A stretch of 64,000 nt of DNA from Candidatus Kapaibacterium sp. (GTDB lineage: Bacteria > Bacteroidota > Ignavibacteria > Kapaibacteriales > NICIL-2): contig JANWWF010000001.1 in NCBI GenBank assembly GCA_025055755.1, positions 28,915-92,914 of the forward strand. Direction: 5' to 3'. Of this stretch, positions 9,434-18,549 are shown piece after piece (the first letter of the stretch is position 1; each line of letters starts with the position of its first letter). The position numbers were made by a program, and so were the translations under genes. The notes under the pieces were generated by a model. That model saw only the letters and a list, made by a program, of their open reading frames with translations. It made no database searches and was not told where the DNA came from.

Positions 9434-10681
9434 TTACTGCTCATACCTACGAAAACATAGTGTGACATTATGCCCACCAAATCCGAAAGAGTTAGATAAT
9501 GCGGCGTGAAAGCTCCGTTGCTGTGGACTGTTTGGTACATAGTTCAAATCACACTCGGGATCAGGGACGGTGTAATTGATAGTTGGAGGACAGATTTGGT
9601 GGTATAATGCCAGCACGGTAACAATAGCCTCAACTGCTCCTGCAGCACCAAGTAAATGCCCTGTCATTGATTTAGTTGAGCTTACGGCAAGTTTATATGC
9701 ATGATCCCCAAAGACGGTCTTGATAGCTTCTGTTTCGTTCTTGTCGTTATAGGGGGTTGATGTCCCGTGCGCATTGATGTAGCCGATGTCTTCCGGTTGG
9801 AGCCCCGCATCCTCCAAACATAAACGCATCGAACGCACTGCGCCTTCACCACCAGGGGGAGGTGCTGTTATATGGTATGCATCGTCAGTAAGACCAAAAC
9901 CAGCAAACTCGGCATAAATTTTAGCATTTCGCCGGAGGGCATGTTCCAGAGACTCCAGAATAAGGGCACCTCCCCCTTCTCCCATGACGAAACCATCACG
10001 CTCTGCGTCAAACGGTCGACTTGCTTTCTCTGGCTCATGATTTCTTGTTGAAAGAGCCTTCATTGCATTAAACCCTCCGATCCCCATTGGACAGATTACT
10101 GCTTCACTGCCCCCGACTATCATGACATCTGCACATCCTCGTTCGATCAGCATTGCACCATCCGCTATTGCGTGTGCACTGGTTGCACACGCACTTACTG
10201 TACCGTAGTTTGGTCCACGGAATTTCCACCGAATGGCTATGTGCCCAGCTGCAATATCCGATATGAGCATAGGAATGAAAAAGGGGGATATCAGATCTGG
10301 CTTTCCGCCATGTTGGTAGAGAAGCTCCTGTTGACGGTGATATGTCCACATCCCCCCGATACCGCTGCCAAACACTACCCCAACGCGATCGCCATCTATC
10401 GGATGTTTTAGCAGCTCTGCGTCCTCTAATGCCATTGCAACTGAGGAAATTGCATATTGTGTAAACAGGTCCATCCTCTGAACATCTTTTTTGCTCATGT
10501 GCAGCAAAGGATCATACCCCTTCACTTCACATGCAAAACGGGTTTCATAATTGCTTGCATCAAATTTTGTAATCGGTCCTGCCCCACTTACGCCCGCAAG
10601 CATGTTTCTCCACATTTCGGATACAGAATTTCCAACCGGTGTGACAGCTCCCATCCCCGTCACAACAATGCGCTTACGCAT
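9434..10681 (-). CDS. fabF: 3-oxoacyl-[acyl-carrier-protein] synthase II
   Basis: Condenses malonyl-ACP with acyl-ACP in fatty-acid elongation. The 415-residue protein has the active-site cysteine in TVSACATSAHA (about residue 165) and the two histidines in NAHGTSTPYND and SMTGHLLGAAGA. The start at 10681 (MRKRIVVTGMGAV) is chosen because it matches the family; an upstream in-frame start at 10705 would add 8 residues. It follows acpP after an 89-base gap that holds a strong hairpin, so its expression may differ from acpP. Confidence 0.97.
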   Translation of the reverse strand: MRKRIVVTGMGAVTPVGNSVSEMWRNMLAGVSGAGPITKFDASNYETRFACEVKGYDPLLHMSKKDVQRMDLFTQYAISSVAMALEDAELLKHPIDGDRVGVVFGSGIGGMWTYHRQQELLYQHGGKPDLISPFFIPMLISDIAAGHIAIRWKFRGPNYGTVSACATSAHAIADGAMLIERGCADVMIVGGSEAVICPMGIGGFNAMKALSTRNHEPEKASRPFDAERDGFVMGEGGGALILESLEHALRRNAKIYAEFAGFGLTDDAYHITAPPPGGEGAVRSMRLCLEDAGLQPEDIGYINAHGTSTPYNDKNETEAIKTVFGDHAYKLAVSSTKSMTGHLLGAAGAVEAIVTVLALYHQICPPTINYTVPDPECDLNYVPNSPQQRSFHAALSNSFGFGGHNVTLCFRRYEQ

Positions 10682-10717
10682 ACAATAGTACCGCACCTGT
10701 TTCACAATACCAATAAG

Positions 10718-10750
10718 CCGGTGTGCGCACTCTTAGAGAGCGCACACCGG
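10718..10750 (-). promoter_or_regulatory. Stable RNA hairpin between acpP and fabF
   Basis: Two perfect 11-base arms (CCGGTGTGCGC and GCGCACACCGG) flank an 11-base centre. On the minus-strand transcript the hairpin follows the acpP stop and precedes fabF. No run of U follows it on that strand, so it is not a typical intrinsic terminator. It could protect the acpP message from 3' decay, or be an RNase III or processing site. The function is inferred; the structure is plain. Confidence 0.7.
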
Positions 10751-10770
10751 TCTTCTGTTTGACCGTCTTT

Positions 10771-11016
10771 TTAAGATTCGGTCCCAACTTTAGACTCAAG
10801 GTAGCTAATCGCATCACCGACAGTTTGAATTTTCTCAGCGTCAGTATCTTCAATCGTAATATTAAACGCTCGCTCGAACTCCATAATAAGCTCGACCGTA
10901 TCAAGTGAATCGGCACCTAAGTCCTTTGTAAAGGATGCGGTCGGTGTTACTTGGCTTTCCTCGACGCCAAGTTTGTTAACAATGATCTCTTTTACTTTTT
11001 CTGCAACTGCGGACAT
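10771..11016 (-). CDS. acpP: Acyl carrier protein
   Basis: An 81-residue acidic helical protein that carries the growing acyl chain on a 4'-phosphopantetheine arm. The attachment serine is Ser37 in [12 protein letters not shown]. It lies between fabG and fabF as in many fab operons, 48 bases after fabG. The following hairpin (10718-10750) may raise its message level relative to fabF, since ACP is normally very abundant. Confidence 0.98.
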   Translation of the reverse strand: MSAVAEKVKEIIVNKLGVEESQVTPTASFTKDLGADSLDTVELIMEFERAFNITIEDTDAEKIQTVGDAISYLESKVGTES

Positions 11017-11064
11017 ATCAACAACCTCTTAGTAAGTGGTGGAACAAATTCAATACTGACACTG

Positions 11065-11817
11065 CTACGGTAGCATCACCATGCCACCATCAACAGCGAT
11101 TGTTTGCCCAGTTATATAAGATGCTTCCTCTGACAGCAAAAATGCAACAACAGCAGCAACTTCATCACCTGTGCCGGCACGTCCAAGCGGAATAGCCCCA
11201 AGCAATGCTTGCTTTTGCTCATCGTTGAGTTTACCGGTCATCTCAGTGTCTATATAACCTGGTGCTATACAATTTACCAGGATATTTCTACTTGCAAGTT
11301 CCCGAGCTATTGACTTGGTAAATGCAATAACTCCCGCTTTCGATGCTGCATAATTCGATTGTCCAGCATTTCCCCGAATACCAACGACTGAACTGATATT
11401 GATGATCCGTCCTCTGCGCTGTGCAAGCATTGGACGAAGAACAGCTTTTGTCATCAAAAACACACTTCGGAGATTGGTCGAAATAACCTCATCCCAGTCT
11501 TGTTCGCTCATTCGAAGCAGCAAAGTATCGCGTGTAATCCCTGCATTGTTCACAAGTGCATCAACCTGCGATGAAAGAGTAAGAACTTCCTCGACCAGCT
11601 TAGTGCATGCCATACTATCTCGCACATCAAGCTGGTGGAAGTGAATATGCTGACCTTTTTCTCGCAATTCCTTTTCGATCTGTTGTGCACGAGCGGAGGA
11701 GGAATTATACGTTGCATGAACAACTGCTCCTTCAGCGGTAATGCGTCGTACAATAGCTTCACCTATACCTCTTGAGCCACCTGTTACAATGACTACTTTA
11801 CCATCAAGCTTTTTCAT
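11065..11817 (-). CDS. fabG: 3-oxoacyl-[acyl-carrier-protein] reductase
   Basis: NADPH-dependent reduction of 3-oxoacyl-ACP. The 250-residue short-chain dehydrogenase has the cofactor motif TGGSRGIG (residues 12-19), NNAG near 90, and the catalytic set Asn114, Ser142 or Ser143, Tyr156 and Lys160 (SNYAASK). The start overlaps the fabD stop by 4 bases (ATGA), so the genes are coupled. Length and all active-site residues are normal. Confidence 0.97.
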   Translation of the reverse strand: MKKLDGKVVIVTGGSRGIGEAIVRRITAEGAVVHATYNSSSARAQQIEKELREKGQHIHFHQLDVRDSMACTKLVEEVLTLSSQVDALVNNAGITRDTLLLRMSEQDWDEVISTNLRSVFLMTKAVLRPMLAQRRGRIINISSVVGIRGNAGQSNYAASKAGVIAFTKSIARELASRNILVNCIAPGYIDTEMTGKLNDEQKQALLGAIPLGRAGTGDEVAAVVAFLLSEEASYITGQTIAVDGGMVMLP

Positions 11818-12755
11818 GACTTTTCTTGAACCGTCTGATAACGTTGCAAATCATCCAAGGTGTCAATACCCATCACCTGAATCTCGTTTCCAAGTGTTCG
11901 GCGAGCTAAGCCCTGCAAGACACTTTTTGGACCTATCTCAACAAATCGCCGAATACCATCTGCATACATTGACAGAAGTGTGGTGGTCCAACGAACAGGG
12001 GACGTAAGCTGTTCAATAAGGAGATGGCGCATTTGTTCAGGCTCTGTGGTAGCCATGCCCGTAACATTCATGTACACTGGGCAGCGTGGCATAAGCATTC
12101 GAACTTTTCCTATTGCCTTAGCAAGCTCATCACGGGCTTCTTGCATCAGAGGGGAATGAAACGCTCCGCTGACTGGTAACTCTGTTACCATTCGAGCGCC
12201 AGCTTCTTTAAACTTCGGAATTAAGGCTACCACTGCATTTCGATCACCGCTGATTACTACTTGACCCGGTGAATTATAGTTCGCTGCCACAACTATTCCC
12301 TCACTCCACTGCGTACAGATGCTTTCTACAACGTCATCTTCTAACCCGATGACTGCCGCCATGCTCCCTGGCCGTTGTATTCCTGCTTGGAACATCAGCT
12401 CGCCTCGAAGTGCAACAAGCCGCAATGCATCCTCAAAATCTATAACACCAGCAGCATACAGTGCCGTGTACTCACCAAGTGAGTGTCCCGCAACCGCAGC
12501 ACATGCATATTCACCCAATGCGGCTAAAATTGAAGCCTCATGAACAAACAAGGCTGGCTGTGTATATCGAGTCTGTTTCAGCAATTCCTCTGGACCATTA
12601 AAACAAATCTCACTAAGAGCGAAGCCAAGCACTTCATCTGCACGCTCAAAAATTTGCCGTGCATGCATGTTACCTTCGAAGAGTGATCGCCCCATTCCTA
12701 CGTATTGTGAACCTTGTCCACTGAAGAGAAATGCTGTGGTTGATAAGTTTGCCAT
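11814..12755 (-). CDS. fabD: Malonyl-CoA:ACP transacylase
   Basis: Transfers malonate from CoA to ACP, supplying the extender unit for FabH and FabF. The 313-residue protein has the N-terminal GQGSQ motif, the nucleophile Ser92 in GHSLGEY, and the partner histidine in SGAFHSPLM (about residue 201). It sits between fabH (13-base gap) and fabG (4-base overlap) in the operon. Confidence 0.97.
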   Translation of the reverse strand: MANLSTTAFLFSGQGSQYVGMGRSLFEGNMHARQIFERADEVLGFALSEICFNGPEELLKQTRYTQPALFVHEASILAALGEYACAAVAGHSLGEYTALYAAGVIDFEDALRLVALRGELMFQAGIQRPGSMAAVIGLEDDVVESICTQWSEGIVVAANYNSPGQVVISGDRNAVVALIPKFKEAGARMVTELPVSGAFHSPLMQEARDELAKAIGKVRMLMPRCPVYMNVTGMATTEPEQMRHLLIEQLTSPVRWTTTLLSMYADGIRRFVEIGPKSVLQGLARRTLGNEIQVMGIDTLDDLQRYQTVQEKS

Positions 12756-12768
12756 AACAGTTTCAAAG

Positions 12769-13767
12769 TTATACTTGTGTTCTCTCTATCGCCCAACGGA
12801 GCCAAAGACTGCCCCAAGTATATCCGGCACCAAAACTTGCCAAGATGATATTGTCACCGCGATGGAGCTTACCTGCCTGATAGAGTTCAGAAAGGCAAAT
12901 TGGAATTGTTGCTGCTGTCGTATTTCCATAGCGATCGATATTGACCATGACTTTGTCTTTGCTTAGCCCCATTCGACGAGCTGTGGCATCAATGATACGA
13001 AGGTTTGCCTGGTGTGGTACAAGCCAAGCAACAGTCTCCGCTGATAACCCATTTCGTTCCATGATTTCAGCCGACACTTCAGCCATTCCTACAACAGCTG
13101 CCTTGAACACTGTTTGACCATCCTGAAACACGTAATGCTCCTTATTTGCCACTGTTTCATAAGAAGGAGGACGTAAGCTGCCACCAGCGGGCATGTAAAG
13201 ATATTGTCCTCCCTCCCCATCCATGCGGATAATTGCATCTTGCACGCCATATGCCTCGTCATCCCCAGGCTCAAGCAGAACTACTCCCGCACCATCACCA
13301 AACAGGACACAGGTAGTGCGATCTTCGAAGTTGATAATCGAACTCATTTTATCCGCGCCACAAAGCAGAACATTCCGTGCACCACCTGCCTCGATAAGTT
13401 TTGCGGCAACCCATAGTCCATATACAAAGCCCGAACATGCCGCATTGAGATCAAATCCCCACGCATTGGTCGCACCGAGCTTCCGCTGAACATTTGCAGC
13501 TGTAGAGGGGAAAAACTGATCCGGTGTAACTGTGCAAACGATGATACAATCGATATCAGATGGCTGCATAGCTCGCTGCGCGAGTACCTCCCGTGCAGCA
13601 GGGACAATCATGTCAGAAGTAGCACCCTCGCGGAGAAAGCGACGTTCTCGTATCCCCGTCCGCTCACGTATCCACTCATCACTGGTATCAAGAAATGTCG
13701 AGAACCAATGATTGTCATACACATCAGGAGGCACATAATGAGCGACAGCCGTGATATATGCTTTCAT
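12769..13767 (-). CDS. fabH: 3-oxoacyl-[acyl-carrier-protein] synthase III
   Basis: Starts fatty-acid synthesis by condensing acetyl-CoA or a branched primer with malonyl-ACP. The 332-residue protein has the catalytic triad in place: Cys111 (NAACSGFVYG), His in VPHQANLRI and Asn in RYGNTTAA. Its ATG overlaps the plsX stop by 4 bases. Primer preference (straight or branched) cannot be read from the motifs. Confidence 0.97.
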   Translation of the reverse strand: MKAYITAVAHYVPPDVYDNHWFSTFLDTSDEWIRERTGIRERRFLREGATSDMIVPAAREVLAQRAMQPSDIDCIIVCTVTPDQFFPSTAANVQRKLGATNAWGFDLNAACSGFVYGLWVAAKLIEAGGARNVLLCGADKMSSIINFEDRTTCVLFGDGAGVVLLEPGDDEAYGVQDAIIRMDGEGGQYLYMPAGGSLRPPSYETVANKEHYVFQDGQTVFKAAVVGMAEVSAEIMERNGLSAETVAWLVPHQANLRIIDATARRMGLSKDKVMVNIDRYGNTTAATIPICLSELYQAGKLHRGDNIILASFGAGYTWGSLWLRWAIERTQV

Positions 13768-14867
13768 TCGCCAGCGGCCGTATTATTCTGTTCCACATTC
13801 AACCGCTCTTCAATACGCTTGTTGATGGACAAGTGGTGCATCTCCCAGGCCCGCAGTATCATATTGCTAATTGCTTGGGAGGATGATTTCCCATGACCAA
13901 TTATTACAACGCCATTGACACCAAGCAGCGGCACCCCACCATACTTCTGATAATCGAAATCGGCAAGTACCTTGCGCAATGTATTTGCTGTTACTTTTAG
14001 CCTTAACTTTTCCCAAAAGCCAAGTTGTGCTCGACGACGAAGAACAGACTTAAGCAATGGAGCAATACTTTCAGCGAATTTTAACACCACGTTTCCTGTA
14101 AACCCGTCACAAACGATCACATCTGCTCTGCCTGTAAAAATATCATGCCCTTCAACATTGCCGACAAAATTGAGGGAGCTATTCTTCAGCAAAAGATGTG
14201 CTGCTCGAACCTGTTCTGTACCTTTCGTTTCTTCCTCACCTATGTTGAGTAATCCAACACGCGGACGGGAAATTTTCTGTATAAGTTCTGCGTACACTGA
14301 GCCCATGACGGCAAACTCGTAGAGGTACTGGGGCTTGACCTCGACATTTGCTCCAACATCGAGCAATAAACACTCTTTCCCTTCAGAAGTTGGGAAAAAA
14401 GCACCGATCGTGGGACGACTCACCCCTCGAATGCGTCCTAATATGAGGGTTGCTGCTGAAAGGATTGCACCAGTATTTCCGGCAGAGATAAACGCATCCG
14501 CTTTCCCCTGCTGAACAAGCTCCAAACCGATTACCATACTGGACCGAGGCTTTGCCCGGACAACCACTGCCGGCTCATCATCCATTGTAACGGCATCTTC
14601 AGCAGGTATGATCTGTATCTGTGCTAAGCGCGATGGACGGATGTAACTACGTTTGGGGTGTATAATGCGTTCTATCTGATCATTGTTTCCTACAAGCATT
14701 ATAGTGCAAGGCACTTCCATCTCTCGAAGGATGGCAGAAGCAATTTTTGCCCCCTCAACTTCTGCAGAAGGAGCATCATCGCTACCCATCGCATCGACAG
14801 CAATTCGAAATGGCTCCCTTTCCGGCTTTTTAAGACTCGGCAAGACCTCTGCCTGTCGGCTCCGCAA
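13764..14867 (-). CDS. plsX: Phosphate acyltransferase PlsX
   Basis: Makes acyl-phosphate from acyl-ACP for the PlsX/PlsY route to phosphatidic acid, at the membrane surface. The conserved start of the fold, RIAVDAMGSDDAP, is present, and the length (367 residues) is near the family norm. I place the start at a TTG (14867) because a perfect AAGGAGG lies 8 bases before it. The alternative GTG at 14876 overlaps that ribosome site and would leave no spacer. About 20 residues precede the conserved domain. It is flanked by rpmF and fabH, the classic order. Confidence 0.93.
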   Translation of the reverse strand: MRSRQAEVLPSLKKPEREPFRIAVDAMGSDDAPSAEVEGAKIASAILREMEVPCTIMLVGNNDQIERIIHPKRSYIRPSRLAQIQIIPAEDAVTMDDEPAVVVRAKPRSSMVIGLELVQQGKADAFISAGNTGAILSAATLILGRIRGVSRPTIGAFFPTSEGKECLLLDVGANVEVKPQYLYEFAVMGSVYAELIQKISRPRVGLLNIGEEETKGTEQVRAAHLLLKNSSLNFVGNVEGHDIFTGRADVIVCDGFTGNVVLKFAESIAPLLKSVLRRRAQLGFWEKLRLKVTANTLRKVLADFDYQKYGGVPLLGVNGVVIIGHGKSSSQAISNMILRAWEMHHLSINKRIEERLNVEQNNTAAGE

Positions 14868-14875
14868 GGTAAGCA

Positions 14876-14882
14876 CCTCCTT
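14876..14882 (-). promoter_or_regulatory. Shine-Dalgarno site that decides the plsX start
   Basis: AAGGAGG on the minus strand begins within the rpmF TAA stop. It is 8 bases from the TTG at 14867 and directly overlaps the GTG at 14876, so the TTG is the better start. Confidence 0.65.
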
Positions 14883-15057
14883 AGCTTACTTGCAATACTT
14901 TTCTGCCATTATAATAGCCGCATTCTGTGCAGGCAGTGTGAGCAATTTTAGGGGAACCACAGTTTGGACAGATAGAACTTGTTTTTGGGGCTGCTTTGTA
15001 GTGAGTGCGCCGCTTATCACGACGTGATTTTGAGTGCCTACGTTTTGGATTAGGCAT
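14881..15057 (-). CDS. rpmF: 50S ribosomal protein bL32
   Basis: A 58-residue basic protein of the large ribosomal subunit. It begins MPNPKRRHSKSRRDKRR and keeps the zinc ribbon cysteines (CPNC and CTEC), so it is the zinc-binding form. A good ribosome site (AGGAG) lies 5 bases before the ATG. It sits between yceD and plsX, the order conserved in many bacteria. Confidence 0.97.
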   Translation of the reverse strand: MPNPKRRHSKSRRDKRRTHYKAAPKTSSICPNCGSPKIAHTACTECGYYNGRKVLQVS

Positions 15058-15068
15058 GAATACTCCTA

Positions 15069-15641
15069 CTAATTGTGATACCTTTCATTTTCCGATTGGG
15101 CGTTATTGTCTTGTATTTTTTTCAAAACTGACCATGGATCATCCGCTCGGCTTGTGCCATCTAAAGTTACACGCACACTTCCTCCCAATACTTTCTGCAC
15201 ATACTCTGCGAATGTCATATCGCGAAATTGAGGAGCAACTCGCCGAATTGGCAGTCGAACTGATAGCTCCTCAGCTAAGTCCGCTGTCAAATCAATACTC
15301 GTATCGTCTTCGCGAAGGATACGAAGCGCATAGGGATCGTCTTCAATCTGCTTATTCGGTGACAGCCGACGCAAGTACAACTCGGTGTCTTGAAGAAATG
15401 ATAATGCAAATTCGGCTTCAATTGCCTCCTCGAATAATTCGAGTGAATAATCACATGTCAGCCGTGCTGTACCCCGCACATTGAGCGCTATCACTAATTT
15501 CCGCCCTGTTTTCTGAAGCGTGCCACTGATGTATACATCGCCGATGAACTCTGGGAATATGCCCTCAATCTCTGTCGCTGGAACCACCAACGAGATTGGA
15601 TGCTCTCCATTTGAAAGACCATTGATAGGAATACGGACCAT
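15069..15641 (-). CDS. yceD: YceD/DUF177 family protein (23S rRNA accumulation protein)
   Basis: A 190-residue protein. The central segment GTARLTCDYSLELFEEAIEA carries a cysteine and acidic run typical of DUF177, and an acidic PNKQIEDDPYAL region follows. The family is required for normal 23S rRNA levels in some bacteria and in plastids. Its place directly before rpmF, with an 11-base gap, is the strongest evidence. It is probably the first gene of the rpmF-plsX-fab operon; a promoter box lies 41 bases upstream. Confidence 0.85.
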   Translation of the reverse strand: MVRIPINGLSNGEHPISLVVPATEIEGIFPEFIGDVYISGTLQKTGRKLVIALNVRGTARLTCDYSLELFEEAIEAEFALSFLQDTELYLRRLSPNKQIEDDPYALRILREDDTSIDLTADLAEELSVRLPIRRVAPQFRDMTFAEYVQKVLGGSVRVTLDGTSRADDPWSVLKKIQDNNAQSENERYHN

Positions 15642-15681
15642 TGTTCATCGGCGCTGAATTACAAAGCGGACAAACGCGTTA

Positions 15682-15689
15682 CAAATATA
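15682..15689 (-). promoter_or_regulatory. Candidate -7 box (TATATTTG) for the yceD-rpmF-plsX-fab operon
   Basis: TATATTTG on the minus strand fits TAnnTTTG and ends 41 bases before the yceD ATG, in the only sizeable gap (81 bases) ahead of the operon. No TTG is found 17-23 bases upstream. Confidence 0.5.
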
Positions 15690-15722
15690 CGGCGTACATC
15701 TTCCTGTAGCCCCTAAATCACG

Positions 15723-17420
15723 CTACTTACATTCAAGTTGCTTGAGATTCTTTTTAGCAATCTCTAACGATGGATTCAAACGAAGCGCTTCTCGATAGTA
15801 CTTACAAGCACTATCACGATCTCCTAAGCCCTGATACCCAACTGCATTATACAACGCTGCTTCTGCACGATCTGGATCGCTTTTCAACCATTGCGAAGCT
15901 GCTGTCTTGAGCTCTTCGTAACGCTTTTCCTCCAGTAAAAGTTGACAGAGGTAGGGATAGATAAGCCCTCGATCTGACGCTGACTTGGCAAAGGTGATCC
16001 CCTGCCGTAGTACAGAAAGAACATCCTCGACCTTTGCTCCACTCGACCGCAATGAAGCAGCAAGCATGCGGTAAGCAAAAACGATGGTCGAATCCTTTCT
16101 AATTGATTGACGCAATGCTTCTGCCGCTAATTGAGGACGGTTTGCTGAAAAATGTGCAGCGCCTATGAGTGCAAAGATTTTTCCCGCAATCGTATCACCG
16201 CAGTTCCGCAAGTAGCGCTCATACATAACAATTGCATCATCGTATTGCTGCCTGTTGCGATAGAGTTCCCCTAACCGATATATTGTTACACAACGCGATG
16301 AATCTTTATCGACAGCTTGGCGCAATACACGCATTGCAGAAAGAGTATCTCCCGACAACACTAAGGAATATCCAAATCGCTCCCGGTCAAGAGTTGAACT
16401 AATCAGCTCAGGATTCTCGGTGTCAAGAGTACCAAACAACGCTGCCGCGTCGGCATAACGTTTCATATCAAAGTAGCAGCGAGCAAGTAAGAGTTGTGCT
16501 TTTGTTCGTACAGAATCGATCTGCTCAACTGCAAATCGTAAGAATTCTTCTGCCTCGGCACATTGACCAATTTTTTCCAACGATTGTGCACAATACCATC
16601 GCGCAAGAGCAGCATTTGGTGCATCTGGACGGAGACGAATGTATGTTCGAAGAGATGCTGCCGCCTCGGCATAGCGACTTGCATAGAAAAAAATCTTTCC
16701 TCGTTCAAAATATGCACGCGCATAAGTAGAATCTCGCTTGATTATTTCCCCCCATTCCTGTAATGAGCGAGAGTAATACTCATTTGCCAGAGCATTATCT
16801 ACAACTTCTGCATTAGCCAATCGGAAATACACAAGTGCCAACTTTTCATGAGCGCTCAAGTTATCTGGGTCAAGCTTGAGTGCTTGCTCGTAATTATCCT
16901 TTGCAAGTGGATACACTCGTTGATTGAAGTACAAATCCCCAAGCGCCAAATATCCATCCGGTATAGAGCGGTTCATTTCTCGTGCTTTTGTTATTTCCAG
17001 CTCTGCGGCGCGAATGGAATCTGCTGCCAGAAGCGCTTGTCCATATGCTATGCGGAGATATACATCTTTGGGATTAGCTCGTAATGCACGTTGAAGTATT
17101 TCAAGCGCCTGCTTGTGCTCTCCTTTATTGCTAAGTGCGCGACTATATGCGCGGATTGCTCGAGCATCATCCCGATTACGTTGATACGCACGCTCGTAGA
17201 ATTCAAGGGCACGCTTCGGGTTTTCCAGTTCCGTATATATATCTCCCGCTAAGAGCAATGCTTCCAGATCGTTTGGTTCGCTGCGTAGGTAGTTCTCAAT
17301 AGTCGTGGCAGCTTCTGTATAGCGTTTCTCATTGAAAAGCTTCTGTGCCTGCTCGAATTCATTTGCTAATGTAAATGAAGCACAGACGCCTATTAGCAAC
17401 AACAACATAATGCTTTGCAT
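15723..17420 (-). CDS. Exported tetratricopeptide-repeat protein
   Basis: A 565-residue protein with an N-terminal signal peptide (MQSIMLLLLIGVCASFTLAN) followed by about a dozen TPR units across nearly the whole length, for example AEYYRRNR-like helices and GDLYFNQRVYPLAKDNYEQA. It should be a periplasmic or outer-membrane-associated scaffold. It is the last gene of the STAS-ExbB-ExbD-ExbD-TonB-PstS cluster, 9 bases after the PstS-like gene. From memory, a PstS-like protein and a TPR protein often follow exbB-exbD-exbD-tonB in Bacteroidota; the function of the set is not established. Confidence 0.8.
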   Translation of the reverse strand: MQSIMLLLLIGVCASFTLANEFEQAQKLFNEKRYTEAATTIENYLRSEPNDLEALLLAGDIYTELENPKRALEFYERAYQRNRDDARAIRAYSRALSNKGEHKQALEILQRALRANPKDVYLRIAYGQALLAADSIRAAELEITKAREMNRSIPDGYLALGDLYFNQRVYPLAKDNYEQALKLDPDNLSAHEKLALVYFRLANAEVVDNALANEYYSRSLQEWGEIIKRDSTYARAYFERGKIFFYASRYAEAAASLRTYIRLRPDAPNAALARWYCAQSLEKIGQCAEAEEFLRFAVEQIDSVRTKAQLLLARCYFDMKRYADAAALFGTLDTENPELISSTLDRERFGYSLVLSGDTLSAMRVLRQAVDKDSSRCVTIYRLGELYRNRQQYDDAIVMYERYLRNCGDTIAGKIFALIGAAHFSANRPQLAAEALRQSIRKDSTIVFAYRMLAASLRSSGAKVEDVLSVLRQGITFAKSASDRGLIYPYLCQLLLEEKRYEELKTAASQWLKSDPDRAEAALYNAVGYQGLGDRDSACKYYREALRLNPSLEIAKKNLKQLECK

Positions 17421-17429
17421 TCAAGCCAC

Positions 17430-18338
17430 TTATTCTTGTTCAACAAGCTGAAGCTTCGCATACGCTGGAACGATCCCAGCATCAAGCATTGCTCGCTGCG
17501 GTTTTGCTTCAAATGCTAAACTTGCAACAACTCCATAAGGGAAATTGCGTGCGCTTTCGAACAAATAACCATAAATCGGGACTCGGAAGGGATAGCGCTC
17601 CTTAACAATTGTTGCCACATGGGGCATGATTGCTACCCGATCTCCTGTTGTAGAGTCTTGTATCACGACCCGAATCGGACGCAGACTCAATAGTTTTTTC
17701 TTTCGCTGTAACTGTGACAATAGTGCAATGCCAATATCCCCCTCTCCACGAGCTATAGTATGCAATACGCTATCCCCCGACGGAACGACATAGCCACGTA
17801 TTCTCAGGCGCGGTCCGACAACAGTACTAAGATAAGCCGTAATAGAGGAAGTGACATCCGGAACAATCCACTGCAGGTTTGCCAGTGGTGTCCTCTCGCC
17901 GCGTAAAGTCCTTATCAATGTTGCTTGACTGATAGTATCAAATGAAGAACTTCCTCGCACCACGAACACAACGGCATCGGTTGCTATAAGAAAGCGTTTA
18001 TGCTGCTCCACATTGTATGCGCGAAGTAACGAATCTTCTTGAGGCAAGTAGTCCCGTGCTATAAAGGCGGCCCGAACGTTACCGCTTAGCAATTGGCGCA
18101 TAGCCTCGTCGGCTGAAGAAGTATCCAAACGAACCCGTGCTTCCGAATGCCGCGCAATGAACCACTCGATTTGCGGCCCAATAAGTTCAATAATCTCGCG
18201 ATCACATGCAATTCTTGCATTACCCCGAAAGAGTGTCTCCCCACCTTGCTTCTCCTCGGTTGTATCACATCCAACAAGAACAAGCAGATGGACTACAACT
18301 ACGGTGTGATAAACGATTTTCCTGCTAATCGCTTTCAT
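17430..18338 (-). CDS. PstS-like periplasmic substrate-binding lipoprotein
   Basis: A protein of about 302 residues from the ATG at 18338. The N-terminus has a hydrophobic stretch ending in the lipobox LVLVGC, so it should be a lipoprotein. The body follows the two-lobed phosphate-binding (PstS) pattern, with GNARIACDREI near the start and an internal DAVVFVVRGSS typical of that fold. No pst permease or ATPase lies nearby. The gene is inside a TonB/ExbBD cluster, so it may sense or scavenge a ligand for that system rather than feed an ABC importer. A longer start at 18386 would add 16 residues ahead of the signal and is less likely. Confidence 0.75.
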   Translation of the reverse strand: MKAISRKIVYHTVVVVHLLVLVGCDTTEEKQGGETLFRGNARIACDREIIELIGPQIEWFIARHSEARVRLDTSSADEAMRQLLSGNVRAAFIARDYLPQEDSLLRAYNVEQHKRFLIATDAVVFVVRGSSSFDTISQATLIRTLRGERTPLANLQWIVPDVTSSITAYLSTVVGPRLRIRGYVVPSGDSVLHTIARGEGDIGIALLSQLQRKKKLLSLRPIRVVIQDSTTGDRVAIMPHVATIVKERYPFRVPIYGYLFESARNFPYGVVASLAFEAKPQRAMLDAGIVPAYAKLQLVEQE

Positions 18339-18492
18339 CGGCAGTATGACGAAAAAGCAGATACAATCGAAAAGCGCCGAATACAATAGCTAACACCCCG
18401 AATAGACGTAGCAAGTCAGTTGGACCTACGATAACAAGCGCTACCCCTACGGCGACAATGAGCCCCCGCACAGCCCCAGTGACCACATTCAT
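18325..18492 (-). CDS. Small two-helix membrane protein, function unknown
   Basis: A 55-residue protein from the ATG at 18492. It has two hydrophobic segments (GLIVAVGVALVIVGPTDLL and LFGVLAIVFGAFRLYLLF) and ends in an acidic tail that overlaps the start of the PstS-like gene by 14 bases. A TTG at 18537 is an alternative start. It lies 57 bases after tonB, in the same direction. The overlap and the hydrophobic pattern support a real gene; I recognise no family. Confidence 0.55.
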   Translation of the reverse strand: MNVVTGAVRGLIVAVGVALVIVGPTDLLRLFGVLAIVFGAFRLYLLFRHTADESD

Positions 18493-18549
18493 GAACGGAA
18501 AACGTTGCCTTGATAGTCGCAATGCCAAGGTTAACAACTGCCGAATTTG

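Noticed and set aside
10723-10908. Open frame on plus through the acpP-fabF hairpin
   Set aside because: It overlaps acpP on the other strand and starts within the inverted repeat; nothing supports it as a gene.
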